Origin: Ignavibacteria bacterium
GTDB lineage: Bacteria; Bacteroidota; Ignavibacteria; Ignavibacteriales; Ignavibacteriaceae
NCBI GenBank assembly: GCA_021286645.1
Contig: JAJTBZ010000035.1
Location: forward strand, 36,041 to 100,040
DNA: 64,000 nucleotides
Direction: 5' to 3'
This document shows, one piece after another, positions 1 to 10,900 of the stretch. The first letter of the stretch is position 1. Every line of letters begins with the position of its first letter. The notes under the pieces were generated by a model that was not told the origin of the DNA, made no database searches, and saw only the letters and a program-made list of their open reading frames with translations. The position numbers and the translations under genes were made by a program.

Positions 1-750
1 CATGGCGCCGATACCAAACATAGCCCGATACGAAACGCTTACAGCATTCAGAAAGTTTGATTGCAATTTTTGCATATTTCTTGTAGATATATTCCCTTCT
101 TGCGATTGAATATAAGAATATGGCCCAAATTTATAGACTTTTGTCCGCATTGCATTATACTGACCAGGAGTCAGGACGTCATCATAATTTTCTCCAAATT
201 CTCCAGATTTATACCGATTAGTTATGCTTTCTGCAACAACACGTCTGTCAGTATTAGTATTTCCTACTGATTTCATCTCAGCAAAAACGACACGGATCAT
301 TTTGCCTAAATAGCTATTCCAATCCAAGGTAGCTGAACTTGCACAGATGTTTTTATAAAATACTGCATCCTTAGAAGACCAATTATTCATTGCGGTATTA
401 GACAACGACTCTATTCTGGTAAAATCCTTGTCATTTACAAACCTTACTTCATTTACTCCATCTTCCACGTGGACCGTCTTTCCATTTTCGAGATTTATAA
501 AATCTGTCATTTCACATCCGTCAGGATCCGTAGCGTTTAACGGGTTGTTGGCGCAATACACGTACGGCGAGTGGAACTGGTCCGCCGGGTCTGTTACGTG
601 CCAGCGGCCAAGCTGGCTGTCATAAAAACGGGCACTATAGTCATTCCAGTATAATTTATTAAAGCTTTCCTGTTCTTTGCCGTTGTAGAGGTAGCGGTTA
701 CTCTGGCCGCCATCGTGCAGGCGGTAGCTTAAGCCAAACGGGTAGTACAT
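1..750 (-). CDS. RHS repeat-associated core protein, 3' part, with SleB-like C-terminal domain (partial)
   Basis: Reading the minus strand from the ATG at 748-750 gives an open frame that runs off the window start. It begins MYYPFGLSYR and continues with the RHS core signature NRYLYNGKEQE, ARFYDSQLGRWH, then SPYVYCANNPLNATDPDG. After the DPDG boundary the sequence is cassette-specific. About 75 residues later it contains IRVVFAEMKS and VVAESITNRYKSGEF, followed by LTPGQYNAM. This resembles SleB/Hydrolase_2 cell-wall hydrolases, where the Glu of the AE motif is catalytic. A typical RHS protein has well over 1000 residues, but here an in-frame stop lies only nine codons upstream of the ATG. So this is either a 5'-truncated remnant or a displaced tip cassette. 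Any immunity gene would lie before position 1. The RHS assignment is firm; the SleB-like assignment is from motif similarity only. Confidence 0.75.
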   Translation of the reverse strand, partial: MYYPFGLSYRLHDGGQSNRYLYNGKEQESFNKLYWNDYSARFYDSQLGRWHVTDPADQFHSPYVYCANNPLNATDPDGCEMTDFINLENGKTVHVEDGVNEVRFVNDKDFTRIESLSNTAMNNWSSKDAVFYKNICASSATLDWNSYLGKMIRVVFAEMKSVGNTNTDRRVVAESITNRYKSGEFGENYDDVLTPGQYNAMRTKVYKFGPYSYIQSQEGNISTRNMQKLQSNFLNAVSVSYRAMFGIGAM

Positions 751-1064
751 GTAATTAGTAATTGCGCCACACAATTTTTTTTACTTCAATAAAAATACGA
801 ATCAGAATAGCCATTACAAAAATATTTGGCTGAGTTAAACTTTACAAAAATGATATTACTTCTGGTACTTCTAGATGCAGTTTTTCATTTTTTTACCATT
901 ATTCAATAATATCGGAACTTTCTGTCAACATGGCTGTTAATTTATTTATCAGCTGGCAAAATTTGCGCTCCCCAAACATTTAACACTAAACAAGTTTTTC
1001 TTGTCGGGGTTTCTATTGCCGCAAATTTTAATAATATCACTAAACTAGTACAAGGATACAAGCA
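751..1064. other. AT-rich intergenic region between RHS fragment and T9SS protein
   Basis: No coding frame with gene-like content was seen. It must hold the promoter of the rightward gene at 1065. An AAGGA Shine-Dalgarno-like stretch lies about 10 bases upstream of that ATG. Short inverted AT repeats near 898-912 are unremarkable. No RHS repeats continue into it, which supports the view that the RHS fragment is 5'-truncated. Confidence 0.5.
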
Positions 1065-3788
1065 ATGAAATATGGCTCGTTACCATTTTTATTCTTTTTA
1101 TTAATATGCAGCATATTTATTCAAGCCCAACCCACTAATCCGAGTCCGGATATTTGGGTACCTGCAGGGGCAGTTCGCAAGGTATTGGTTAACAATGGAT
1201 ATACGTATTTTGCAGGAGATTTTACCGCATTTGGCAGAAATACCGGCTTCGGCGCTAAATTTACTACCGATTCGGATGCGCCTGATGTGGCCTATCCCAA
1301 AGTGAATGGTACGATATATGCCGTTGCGCCCGATGGCAGCGGTGGTTGGTATATCGGCGGCAGTTTTACTCAGGTTGGCAGTTATGTGCGAAACAGAGTT
1401 GCGCATATTAAAGCAAATAAAACTGTTGATGCAAGTTGGGACCCCAATATTAACAATACAGTGCAGGTTATCGTGGTTAATGGCAGCGATGTTTACGTGG
1501 GCGGACTGTTTACCACGGTTAACGGAACGGTAACGCGAAATAATATCGTGAAAGTAAATAATACTGACGGCACCGTGAATAGTACCTGGAACCCGAATCT
1601 AAACGGATCAGTCGGCGCTATGGTTATTGATGGAAGCGCGATGTATATCGGTGGTACATTTACCATTGTTGGCGGAAATAAAATACGGAACCGCCTGGTA
1701 AAGGTTAATTTGACTGACGGGGCGGCGGATGCAACCTGGAATCCCAACGCGAATAATGGCGTAAATACTATCGCGGTAAGCGGTTCTTCACTCTTCATCG
1801 GAGGTTCATTCACCACAATGAACGGAAGCACAACCAGAAATAATATTGCGAAGGTAAATAATACCGATGGTACGCTGGATGCAGCTTGGGATGCAAATCT
1901 TAATGGCGCGGTAAATAAAATACTCATTGGTGGTACTAATATGTATGTTGGTGGCGGGTTTACAACCGCCAATGGAAGCACTACCAGAAACAAAGCAGTT
2001 AAACTCCGTATTACAGACGGTGTGGCAGATGCAAGTTGGAACCCAAACGCGAGTTCCGCTGCCTCCGTATACGATATCGCGATTTCGGGAAGTACAATTT
2101 TTCTGGTGGGTAGTTTTACTACAATGAATGGATCTGTTACCCGTAAATGCATTACAAAAGTAAACAATACCGATGGAACTATAATTTCCGGTTGGGATCC
2201 CGGCACTACGGCTGGCGTGCGGGCAATTGGTATTAACGGGACAGACATTTACCTCGGTGGTTCAACATCAGTCTTCGGCCTGATTACCAAAAACCGGTTG
2301 GCCCGAATTGATAACCTGGGCGGGGTGCTTGACATGAATTGGAATCCTAATTGTAATAATACAGTTTATGACCTTGCCGTTGGTGATAATTGCCTGTTTA
2401 TTGGCGGTTCTTTTACGACGGTCAACGGGTCGGTTACCAGAAACCGCCTGGCAAAGGTAAACCTTACCGATGGCACCGTTGATGCCGCGTGGGACCCGAA
2501 CTGTTCAAATGCAGTGTACTCACTCCTCGTATATAATTCATATTTGTATATCGGAGGAAGTTTTACAACGGTAAATTCGAGCGTAGCAAGAACTCGTTTA
2601 GCCCGCTTTAGCACTACCAGTAGTACAGTTGATGCAAATTGGGCTCCTACTTCAGATAATATTGTATATACTTTAGCAATTAGTGGCGGCTATATATTTG
2701 CCGGCGGCGATTTTACAACCATTAACAGCACTGCCAGAAAAAAAATTGCCAAAATAGATATTAATACCGGTGCTCTTGATGCCGGTTGGACTGATCCTCA
2801 GCTCAACTCAACAGTTTCGGCACTGGCTATAAGTGGAAGCGATTTATATGCCGGTGGCGCTTTTACAACGGTAAATAGCAGCACAACCCGAAACAGGATA
2901 GCTAAATTTAGCACGAGCAGCTCTACTGCCGATGCTAACTGGAACCCTAACGCGAACGGTAATATTAGCACTATTTCCGTAAGCGGCACGGATGTATACA
3001 TTGGCGGGGCCTTTACTACTCTTGGCTCAGGTACAAGCAGGTTACGTCTTGCAAAATTAGCCGCCAGTGACGGCTCCGTTTCTTCGTGGGCTCCTACTCT
3101 GGATGCTATTTGCTCCACTCTTGTGATAAGTAACAATGATCTGATTCTGGGAGGTAATTTTACATTGATGGCATCCGGAGCTGTTACACAGCCCTATGCA
3201 GCATTGTTAACCGACCGTGTTTTACCGGTTGAACTTTCATCTTTTTCGCTTGTGCCGGGAAAAGGCTCGGTTAAACTGCAATGGACAACTGCTACAGAAG
3301 TTAAAAACTATGGCTTCGATATTGAACGCTCAACGGCTGACTCAAAGGCCGAATGGAAGAAAATTGCTTTCGTCCAGGGACATGGTAGTTCAAATGTACA
3401 GCAGCAGTATGCTTATACAGATAATGTAAATCAGCCTGGCAGGTTCCGGTATCGCTTGCGCCAAATTGATAATGACGGAAAATTTGAGTATAGTAAAGAA
3501 ATTGAGGCAGAAGTTAGTTTAGCAAGTAATTTCTCACTTGCACAGAACTACCCGAATCCCTTCAACCCCTCAACAAAAATTCAATATTCGGTTGCCACAC
3601 CTTCACAGGTAACCATTAAAGTTTTTGATGTACTCGGTAAAGAAATTTCAACACTCGTCAATGAGTTCAAACCGGTCGGGAATCACGAAGTTGAATTTAC
3701 CAGCGCAGGACTCGCGAGCGGGCTTTACATCTATACAATGCAGGCCGGCAGCTTCTCGCAGTCAAAGAAATTCATGCTGCTTAAATAA
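1065..3788 (+). CDS. T9SS-secreted delta-60 repeat (beta-propeller-like) protein
   Basis: The 907-residue protein starts with a signal peptide (hydrophobic residues about 6-20, cleavage near IQAQ). Residues about 45-715 are some 13 tandem units of 48-50 residues with the pattern YIGGSFTTVNGSxTRNRLAKVN-TDGTxDAxWNPN. This is the delta-60 repeat, which is predicted to form beta-propeller or beta-sandwich blades. A fibronectin-like stretch (LPVELSSFSL to EYSKEIE) follows. The last about 85 residues form a T9SS type A sorting domain (AQNYPNPFNPSTKIQYSV, VFDVLGKEISTL, KKFMLLK). The protein is therefore expected to be exported across the outer membrane and held at the surface or released. An AAGGA site precedes the ATG and a terminator follows. 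Its ligand is unknown. Confidence 0.9.
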   Translation: MKYGSLPFLFFLLICSIFIQAQPTNPSPDIWVPAGAVRKVLVNNGYTYFAGDFTAFGRNTGFGAKFTTDSDAPDVAYPKVNGTIYAVAPDGSGGWYIGGSFTQVGSYVRNRVAHIKANKTVDASWDPNINNTVQVIVVNGSDVYVGGLFTTVNGTVTRNNIVKVNNTDGTVNSTWNPNLNGSVGAMVIDGSAMYIGGTFTIVGGNKIRNRLVKVNLTDGAADATWNPNANNGVNTIAVSGSSLFIGGSFTTMNGSTTRNNIAKVNNTDGTLDAAWDANLNGAVNKILIGGTNMYVGGGFTTANGSTTRNKAVKLRITDGVADASWNPNASSAASVYDIAISGSTIFLVGSFTTMNGSVTRKCITKVNNTDGTIISGWDPGTTAGVRAIGINGTDIYLGGSTSVFGLITKNRLARIDNLGGVLDMNWNPNCNNTVYDLAVGDNCLFIGGSFTTVNGSVTRNRLAKVNLTDGTVDAAWDPNCSNAVYSLLVYNSYLYIGGSFTTVNSSVARTRLARFSTTSSTVDANWAPTSDNIVYTLAISGGYIFAGGDFTTINSTARKKIAKIDINTGALDAGWTDPQLNSTVSALAISGSDLYAGGAFTTVNSSTTRNRIAKFSTSSSTADANWNPNANGNISTISVSGTDVYIGGAFTTLGSGTSRLRLAKLAASDGSVSSWAPTLDAICSTLVISNNDLILGGNFTLMASGAVTQPYAALLTDRVLPVELSSFSLVPGKGSVKLQWTTATEVKNYGFDIERSTADSKAEWKKIAFVQGHGSSNVQQQYAYTDNVNQPGRFRYRLRQIDNDGKFEYSKEIEAEVSLASNFSLAQNYPNPFNPSTKIQYSVATPSQVTIKVFDVLGKEISTLVNEFKPVGNHEVEFTSAGLASGLYIYTMQAGSFSQSKKFMLLK

Positions 3789-3803
3789 ATCCTGAACTTT
3801 ACT

Positions 3804-3838
3804 AAAGGGCTGTCGGGTTATACTTACAGCCCTTTATT
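3804..3838 (+). terminator. Intrinsic terminator after the delta-60 gene
   Basis: A 10-bp perfect stem (AAAGGGCTGT at 3804-3813, ACAGCCCTTT at 3826-3835) lies 16 bases after the stop codon. It ends in a short T-rich tail. The A-run on the other side could let it work weakly in the opposite direction. Confidence 0.7.
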
Positions 3839-3950
3839 GGGTTACAATAAGAAAATATACTTGTGTTGAGGGAGCGCGGCTATAACGTTTGTCGCCTGCA
3901 TAATTGCGCTATTTTTTAAGAGCGTTCAGCTAAACAAATTGCAGCCTGCC

Positions 3951-4310
3951 CTACACACTGGATAATAAGGTCTGTAGAATTGTGATCTGTTCTTGCAGGA
4001 ATGTTTTTTTTGCGCTATCAGTCAACCCCATTAAGGCAAGCGCCTCAGTAATATCGTCAATTTCTTTATGAATTACCCGGAGTATATCGGATTGGTTGAG
4101 TGCTAACCGGGGTACCTCTGTTGAGCCCAGACCTTCAACTGCACCGGCAATTCTGCTTGAAACCCGGGAGTTATCAATCTGAACGACTGGCGGAGCTTGT
4201 GCATTATCTAAGGCTGCTATTACCATCCGGTAGGTCTCAATCGCAGCCCTGTCCCCGGCTTTTAACGCCTGCTGTAATCTAGCTGTGAGGGTTTTCCTGA
4301 AATTTTCCAT
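3951..4310 (-). CDS. GatB/YqeY domain protein
   Basis: The 119-residue protein opens with MENFRKTLTARLQQALKAGDRAAIETYRMVIAAL, the N-terminal helix pattern of YqeY-like proteins (LKxAMKAkD...RLiraAI). It ends with a helical region (SDILRVIHKEIDDITEALAL). It is shorter and more diverged than standard YqeY proteins of about 150 residues. The family resembles the tail domain of the GatB amidotransferase subunit and is thought to bind tRNA, but its cellular role is not established. It stands alone, with no visible operon partner. The family call is moderate. Confidence 0.6.
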   Translation of the reverse strand: MENFRKTLTARLQQALKAGDRAAIETYRMVIAALDNAQAPPVVQIDNSRVSSRIAGAVEGLGSTEVPRLALNQSDILRVIHKEIDDITEALALMGLTDSAKKTFLQEQITILQTLLSSV

Positions 4311-4452
4311 GTAGTAAATTATGTATTTAATTCATTTTTATACGCAATATATCATTTTCCTGAAGAGAATCCTGATCGATTAATAAATCACACTGCAAAA
4401 AAAATGCGAACCCAACGCTAATTACTTATTCCGGCACTCCATACAGTGAGAA

Positions 4453-4881
4453 TTATTTAAGAGGAAAATCAACCATCCATTCAATGCCAAACTTATCCCG
4501 TAACATGCCAAAATACGAGCCCCACGTGCTTTCTGAAATTGGTATTTCAATAGTACCACCCTCAGTAAGGCTGTTGAATAGCTTGTCGGCCTCTGCCTTG
4601 CTTTCCGCGGTAATGTAAATTTTACTCCTGTTCTCGTTTTCACTAACTGTACCCATTACTTCAGGAATATCACTACCCATCAGCACATTGAATTTACCAA
4701 TCGGTAACGCTACGTGCAGAATTTTATTTTCTTCATGCTTTGCATTCGGAAATCCGGGAGTGTTGGCCATATCTTTAAATCGAACAAGCAATGAAAACTC
4801 ACCACCAAACACTGATTTATAAAACTCGAATGCCTCGTTGGCATTACCATTAAAATGAATGTACGGGTTAATGTTTGCCAT
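4453..4881 (-). CDS. VOC-family protein, PhnB/YjdN-like
   Basis: The 142-residue protein matches the glyoxalase/VOC fold of the PhnB (YjdN) group. It opens with NINPYIHFNGNANEAFEFYKSVFGGEF, has a central LHVALPIGKFNVLMGSD, and closes with WGSYFGMLRDKFGIEWMVDF. Two beta-alpha-beta-beta-beta modules are predicted. Most members have no proven substrate and are loosely linked to dioxygenase- or glyoxalase-type chemistry. The gene begins 4 bases after the end of a second, related VOC gene on the same strand. The pair is probably co-transcribed and may have arisen by duplication. Confidence 0.8.
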   Translation of the reverse strand: MANINPYIHFNGNANEAFEFYKSVFGGEFSLLVRFKDMANTPGFPNAKHEENKILHVALPIGKFNVLMGSDIPEVMGTVSENENRSKIYITAESKAEADKLFNSLTEGGTIEIPISESTWGSYFGMLRDKFGIEWMVDFPLK

Positions 4882-4885
4882 AAAA

Positions 4886-5338
4886 TTACCTTAAATATTC
4901 TTCTATAATGATTTTGGTCTGTTTACTCATTACCTGCCACGAATTCGGTAAACTCATCAGTTCTGCTATATTATGGGGAATAATCTGCCAGCGCAGGCCA
5001 AACTTATCGTTACACCAGCCGCACATAGAAGCCGCGCCTGAGCCGGTAAAATAATCCCAATATTTGTCAATTTCTGCCTGATCACTGCACCGGAGCATTA
5101 ACGCGAATGAATCATTGAATTTATGATGCTCCTTAGCGGTGGTCATAATCAAATAAGGATTTCCGAAAAGATATACGGTACACATCTCCGCGTAACCGGA
5201 AGGTGTTTCACCTAAGGGGATGGGCTTTTCAGTATGAAAATCCTCGCCGAAAATGGTTGAATAGTATTCGGTGAGTTCTTTTATGCTGCCATCACTGGTA
5301 TGGAACCATAATGCGGATGTTAGTTTTCCATGCTCCAT
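4886..5338 (-). CDS. VOC-family protein, 3-demethylubiquinone methyltransferase-like domain
   Basis: The 150-residue protein has the pattern of the PhnB-like, so-called 3-demethylubiquinone-9 3-methyltransferase domain: SALWFHTSDGSIKELTEYYSTIFGEDF, FNDSFALMLRCSDQAEIDKYWDYFT, and CGWCNDKFGLRWQIIP. Despite the domain's name these proteins are VOC-fold and lack a SAM-binding motif. It is the first gene of a two-gene unit with the VOC gene at 4453-4881. Its substrate is unknown. Confidence 0.8.
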   Translation of the reverse strand: MEHGKLTSALWFHTSDGSIKELTEYYSTIFGEDFHTEKPIPLGETPSGYAEMCTVYLFGNPYLIMTTAKEHHKFNDSFALMLRCSDQAEIDKYWDYFTGSGAASMCGWCNDKFGLRWQIIPHNIAELMSLPNSWQVMSKQTKIIIEEYLR

Positions 5339-5636
5339 TCTCTATTTCCTTCTACAGTTTGTTGTTAATGCACTGGTAATTTCGTGAATCAAATCTCACT
5401 TTGAATACCTCACGAAAAATTATGAATGTCTTCAACATTATCATTTCAGGGCGTGAGGTAGTTTATCCGGTAATATAGCTCTATATACCCTGAAATGGCC
5501 TAAATAGTTCCATCTGAAAATTGAAGCATCTGGTTGGCAACCGTATAAAACCACCTCAATGAAAAATAAATCCAATACCGATTGCCAACTATCATTGGTA
5601 GCGTTTCCCGGAGTGCCTGCCGGCACTATAGTAGTA
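5339..5636. other. Intergenic region, no gene seen
   Basis: These 298 bases lie between the VOC pair and the end of the histidine kinase, all on the minus strand. A short hairpin (GTGCC-tgcc-GGCAC near 5610-5625) lies just beyond the kinase stop but lacks a T-run. Nothing else is supportable. Confidence 0.4.
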
Positions 5637-7430
5637 TTATTTCTGTGGAATAGTAAAGTAGAACGTGGCCCCTTTTCCCGGAACACTTTCAGCCCAAATG
5701 CGTCCATTATGCAGTTCTATAAATTCCTTGCACAATAAAAGCCCCAGTCCGGTCCCCGATTCCCCTTCCGTACCCACTGTTGAAGTTTTTTCATCTCCCG
5801 CGAACAATTTATCCAGAACATCCCGTGGAATTCCAATTCCGCTATCTGCCACTGAAATTTCGGTAAATTTATCTTTTTGAGCGGCTGAAATAATAACAGA
5901 ACCTCTTTTGGGGGTAAATTTGATAGCATTTGATACCAGATTACGGATTACCGTAGTAAGCATGCTCTGATCGGAGTGCACACTAAACGCCGCCGGCACT
6001 TCATTTACTACGCTTATCGATTTATTTTCCGATAGTTGAAGCAACGGCTCCACCGCCTCGGCAACTGCATCATGTAATTTTATTTCAACGGGATTCAACG
6101 TAATACTTTCTTTCTGCAGACGCGCCCAGACTAAAAGATTATCGAGTAATTTATATACCTTTTTTATACCAGTATCAATATGTCCGAAAATTTCTTGCTG
6201 CCGTTGAAGGTTACCACTGGAAAAATTTTCTATCATCAAGTCAGAAAAACCCAATAAATACGCGAACGGACCACGAAGATCGTGCGCCACAATAGAAAGA
6301 AACTTATCTTTGGTAGAATTGGCTTTTTCTGCTTTTATTCTCGCGGCCTCATTTTCAATTCGCAGCCTGTTGGTATAAAGTAACAGGTATAAAATTACCA
6401 GTAAAAACAGAATAGCCGCTACTGTTGGTGCAACCCGGTAGAGTATTGTCAGTAAGAATTCAGATCCGGTAGTAAAATGCAGGATATACCATTGTGAGTC
6501 GGGAATCGAAGCAACAAATACCCTGTAGTTGTTATGCCAAACAAACTTGTTAATTTCAAATATCTTAATACTGTTTATTTCATCCTTCAGCAGCATTCGT
6601 AATGTTGGTATTGTTCCCTTGTCCGATAAATGGCTATATGTACTGGAAACAACCTGGCTATAGTCATCAATTAAGCTGATATTCCGGTTTACGAAAGTAT
6701 TACTTTTCAGGTAGCTGGCTATATCATTAAACAGCATATCCATACAAATAGTACCTATAAATTCCCCCTTATTATAGAGTGGTATACCGGCGGTAACCAT
6801 AAGGCCGTTACCACCTGCATCAATATAGGGTTTCGTCCAGAATACCGCTTTATCGGGGTCATGCTCCGGTAACCCGAAGGTATACAAATCATATTGGTGA
6901 TATTCACCAATAAAGAATGCAAATGGTTCAAAATGACGCGGTGTAATATTCCAATAATCAGATTTGGATATATAGTAAACATAAGGCGTAGTACGAAGGT
7001 TTGCACGAGTTTGAATAAATAGGTAATTCAGTTTTTCCGCGATATAAATTTCACGCAGTTTGGAATCGGTTATATCTTCCTTACACCCGAGACCTGTCAC
7101 TCTGCCCAAAGCAGTTACAGAATCGTGCGTATCAGGTAATAATTCCCACCCTTTGCCGCGAACATTTATCAATCGGCCTTTTATTGAACGAACATCAACG
7201 TTTTTATCGGCAAGCAGTTCCTCAGCCCGACTCTTTAATAACTGTAAGTGAGCATTATAAATCGTGTTAACAGAACTGATATTAAGAACAGCTTCACTAA
7301 TAAAGATTTTTGTTTCCTTATCAATAGAGGTAATAGTAGTATGAACTTTATACCCTATAAAACATAGTGAAAGTATAAAGCTTATGGCAAGTATAAGATA
7401 TTCTGTTCGTGTTTCTTTCGTAAATTTCAT
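5637..7430 (-). CDS. Membrane sensor histidine kinase with periplasmic dCache-like domain
   Basis: The 597-residue kinase has a membrane segment at about 11-29. A large extracytoplasmic region follows at about 30-330, with Cache-like features (YYISKSDYWNITPRHFE, WTKPYIDAGGNGLMVTAGIPLY, GTICMDML). A second membrane helix spans about 331-353. A HisKA domain comes next, with phosphoacceptor H383 in FLSIVAHDLRGPF, then a HATPase_c domain with N-box VIRNLVSNAIKFTP, G1 DSGIGIP and G2 GTGLGLLLCKEF. The ligand is unknown; Cache domains usually bind small metabolites. No response regulator lies beside it, so its partner is elsewhere. It is clearly a paralogue of the kinase at 41693-43351, sharing the linker ANSTKDKF and the H-box. 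Confidence 0.9.
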   Translation of the reverse strand: MKFTKETRTEYLILAISFILSLCFIGYKVHTTITSIDKETKIFISEAVLNISSVNTIYNAHLQLLKSRAEELLADKNVDVRSIKGRLINVRGKGWELLPDTHDSVTALGRVTGLGCKEDITDSKLREIYIAEKLNYLFIQTRANLRTTPYVYYISKSDYWNITPRHFEPFAFFIGEYHQYDLYTFGLPEHDPDKAVFWTKPYIDAGGNGLMVTAGIPLYNKGEFIGTICMDMLFNDIASYLKSNTFVNRNISLIDDYSQVVSSTYSHLSDKGTIPTLRMLLKDEINSIKIFEINKFVWHNNYRVFVASIPDSQWYILHFTTGSEFLLTILYRVAPTVAAILFLLVILYLLLYTNRLRIENEAARIKAEKANSTKDKFLSIVAHDLRGPFAYLLGFSDLMIENFSSGNLQRQQEIFGHIDTGIKKVYKLLDNLLVWARLQKESITLNPVEIKLHDAVAEAVEPLLQLSENKSISVVNEVPAAFSVHSDQSMLTTVIRNLVSNAIKFTPKRGSVIISAAQKDKFTEISVADSGIGIPRDVLDKLFAGDEKTSTVGTEGESGTGLGLLLCKEFIELHNGRIWAESVPGKGATFYFTIPQK

Positions 7431-7908
7431 CGTTATGCACTTACCCTATATACATATGAGAACACACTTGTAGCCCGGCAGCATTGCCCCGGCTGTAACG
7501 GTGCCGCCATAAATGCAAGATAGGTAAATTCAACCGTATCTCAAAAGCTGTAATTGCACGCAAAGTACAATTCATTCAGCCCAGCCAGTGTAAATGTACA
7601 GGCATACTGAATGATGGGTGTAAAATGGGCTGATATTGTATAATTCGGGTGCCTTCAGGCTAATATTGCCCATAGAGGGCTTTCGAAGCAACCTCGCTGC
7701 CCGAATACATGCACGGCTGTGCACCAAGTGCACGTGTGAGTACATGTTGAGCAGTGCAACTTAGTTTTTCATAGTATGGAGAAAGGCTTATTTAATATAT
7801 TTTTTTCATTGACCGAAAGAAACAATGTTTGCCAGACTTGGTTTCGAACTGCTTGGTAATATGTACCGCGGTTAGGATAACTATTCATTTAACTTTAATA
7901 TTTTTTAT
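7431..7908. other. Intergenic region between kinase and hsdR
   Basis: No gene-like frame was seen in these 478 bases. The region holds the promoter of the leftward kinase and whatever ends the leftward hsd operon. A hairpin-rich patch occurs near 7700-7740 (GTGCACCAAGTGCAC is a near-perfect inverted repeat) but has no T-run and no recognised function. Confidence 0.4.
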
Positions 7909-10900
7909 CTAGAGCTGACCACCAACACCTTTAAACTTCTCTACAAACAGTACAAGCTTTTGAAAAACACTTTGCTTTTTGGTCAAATACTGCGGGTTTA
8001 ATGGACTCATTCTCGGTAAAAGCGCATTCAGTTCCGTTCCATTTTCACTGGCATATTCACGTTTTAGCGAAGCAGCCATATATCGCTTTGCTTCTTCTTC
8101 ATTTAAATTTTCTTCGGCTATTAATTCTAATGCTTCCATTTTTTGCTTGCCTTGTGCGTATGCAAAAAATGAATCTATAACATTTACTTTATCCTGAAGG
8201 AGATCAAGGTTAGTTTCATTGATAAAATCAACAACTAAACTCTCTTTTGCCCTATTTCCAACACTCGCACGAATAACCCGACGGATTTCTGCAATCAAAG
8301 CTTTTTTGTCTTTTGTTTTCTTATTGTGCTCAAAGATTAACTCAAGAATATAATCAAGGTTTATTTCCAGTGATTTTAACAAGTCAATTTCAAATACTAC
8401 ATCATCCCATTTAATTGAAGATTCTTCCGACTCTTTCCCACTCTTTTCACGTCTTAACCAGTCCCGAATATCATTATATGTAGAACGGTAATCCTGAACT
8501 GTCCGATCTTTCAATAGCTCAATTTCTTGCATTGAAATAATATCTTCATCCGTTACAAAATAATCCTTTTTAAATTCTTCAATTGCCTCAGGATCGTTTA
8601 TGTTTATTGCCTGAAATGCTTTAAGCTTTTCGAATTCATCGTAATTCTGTAGTATGTTTTCTACTCGTAAGTACTCACCAAACAATTTTGCGAATTCTTT
8701 TTTATCTTTTTCAGTTAGTATTTCATCAGGGTTTGGGAACCTTTCATTTAACTCTTTCACTACTTCAATATAACCTCTACGTGCTTCACCGGTAACTATG
8801 TCTGTAAATCCGGCCAGATATTCTTTGTAGCTCTTTTCAAGAACAATGTTCCTGGTATTACTGTCGCCGAACAAAGTAATAGCTTCAACTGTTGCTTTTT
8901 CTAAATCGCGAAATGTTACAATATTACCAAAAGTTTTTGTGGCATCATAGATACGATTGGTACGTGAAAAAGCCTGAATTAAACCGTGATAACGCAAATT
9001 TTTGTCAACAAACAGTGTATTCAGTGTTGGGGCATCAAAACCCGTGAGGAACATACCAACTACAATTATCAGGTCAACCTCTTTATTCTTTACACGCTTC
9101 GCAAGATCACGATAATAATTCTGAAATTCATTACTGGCAACTCCATAGCTCGTTTTAAACATCGCATTATAGTCATTGATAACTTTGGTTAAAAACTCTT
9201 TGGCACTGCTTTCCAGTGCCGAAAGTTCAAAAGTTTCGTCAACTATTTCACCTATGGCATTCTGTTCTTCGTTGGCAGCAAATGAGAAAATTGTCGCAAT
9301 TTTTAAGGGCTTTTCGCTCTCTTTTTGTATGGTTTTTAATTCCTCATAGTAGCATTTAGCTGCATCAACACTACTTACAGCAAACATGGCATTAAAGCCT
9401 TTGTTGCTTCCTTGATTTCTATGCGTTTTTATCTTGAAATTCTGTAAAATATATTGAGACACCTCTTTGATTCGGTCAGGGTGAAGCAATTTTTTTCTAT
9501 TTTCTGCTGCACTCAGCTTTCCCAAATCTTGTTCTGTTTCTATGTCCTTAAAACGTGGACGAACATCATTATAGTCCACTTTGAATTTCAATACCTTTTC
9601 ATCCCTGATTGCATCCGTAATTACATAAGAGTGCAATTCACGACCGAAAACAGTTGCAGTAGTATCTGCCCCCAAAGCATTTTGTGGAAATATTGGCGTT
9701 CCTGTAAAACCAAATTGACAGAACTTTTTAAACTTCTTTTTCAGGTTCTTCTGAGCTTCACCAAACTGCGAACGATGACATTCATCAAAAATGAAAACCA
9801 CTTGCTTTTGATAAATGGCTAAATCATTCTCGCTTTTCATAAGATTATTCAGTTTTTGTATAGTGGTTACAATAATCTTATTGTCGTCCTTTTCAATATT
9901 TTTTTTCAAACCTGCTGTACTATCAGAACCATTCACACTATCCGGAGAAAACCTCTGATATTCTTTAATCGTTTGATAGTCCAAATCTTTACGGTCAACG
10001 ACAAAGAACACCTTATCGATAAAATTTAGTTGCGTTGCCAAACGTGCCGCTTTAAAACTGGTAAGTGTCTTACCTGATCCCGTCGTGTGCCATATATAAC
10101 CCCCACCTTCTATGGTAGACCATCTTTTTGCCAGATACGAACTTTCAATTTTCCATAAGATTCGCTCGGTTGCAGCAATTTGATAGGGCCGCATTATAAG
10201 CAAGGTATCACTGGTATCAAACACAGAATAGGTAAGCAATACTTTCAGCAATGTATTCTTCTGAAAAAAGGTCGCAGTAAAATCTTTCAGATCTTTAATT
10301 AGCGAATTATCAGCTTTAGCCCAATTCATGGTAAAGTCAAAGCTGTTTTTATCCCGCTCGACTGTGTTTGCAAAATATCGGCTGTCGGTTCCGTTTGAAA
10401 TAACAAATATCTGAATGTATTTATACAGTGAGTTTTTACTGTTAAAACTTTCTTTTGAATATCTGTGAACTTGGTTAAATGCTTCGCGAATTGCAACCCC
10501 GCGTTTTTTTAGTTCTACCTGAACCAAAGGCAATCCATTGACCAATATAGTTACATCATAACGATTGGCATTTGTGCCTTTTTGTTCAAATTGCGAAATT
10601 ACCTGCACCTTATTTCGCACAATATTTGTTTTATCAACTAAATATATATTCTGGATATGCCCATCATCAAAAACGAAATCGTAAATATAGTTATCGTGTA
10701 TTTTTCTTGTTTTTTCAACCAGACTATCGCTTGGCTTATCTAAGTACTCTTCAACAAAACGATTCCACTCTCCATCCGAAAATTCCATATCGTTAAGCGA
10801 TTGAAGTTGTACCCGTGCATTAGCCAACAAGGCTTCGGGTGTGCGTAGATTTAACGGATTTTCATATCCTTGATTGGTTAGGTCCTGAATAAATTCCTTC

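Noticed and set aside
1493..3136. Long minus-strand frames inside the delta-60 protein gene
   Set aside because: They are antisense to a repetitive real gene; their repeats simply mirror it.
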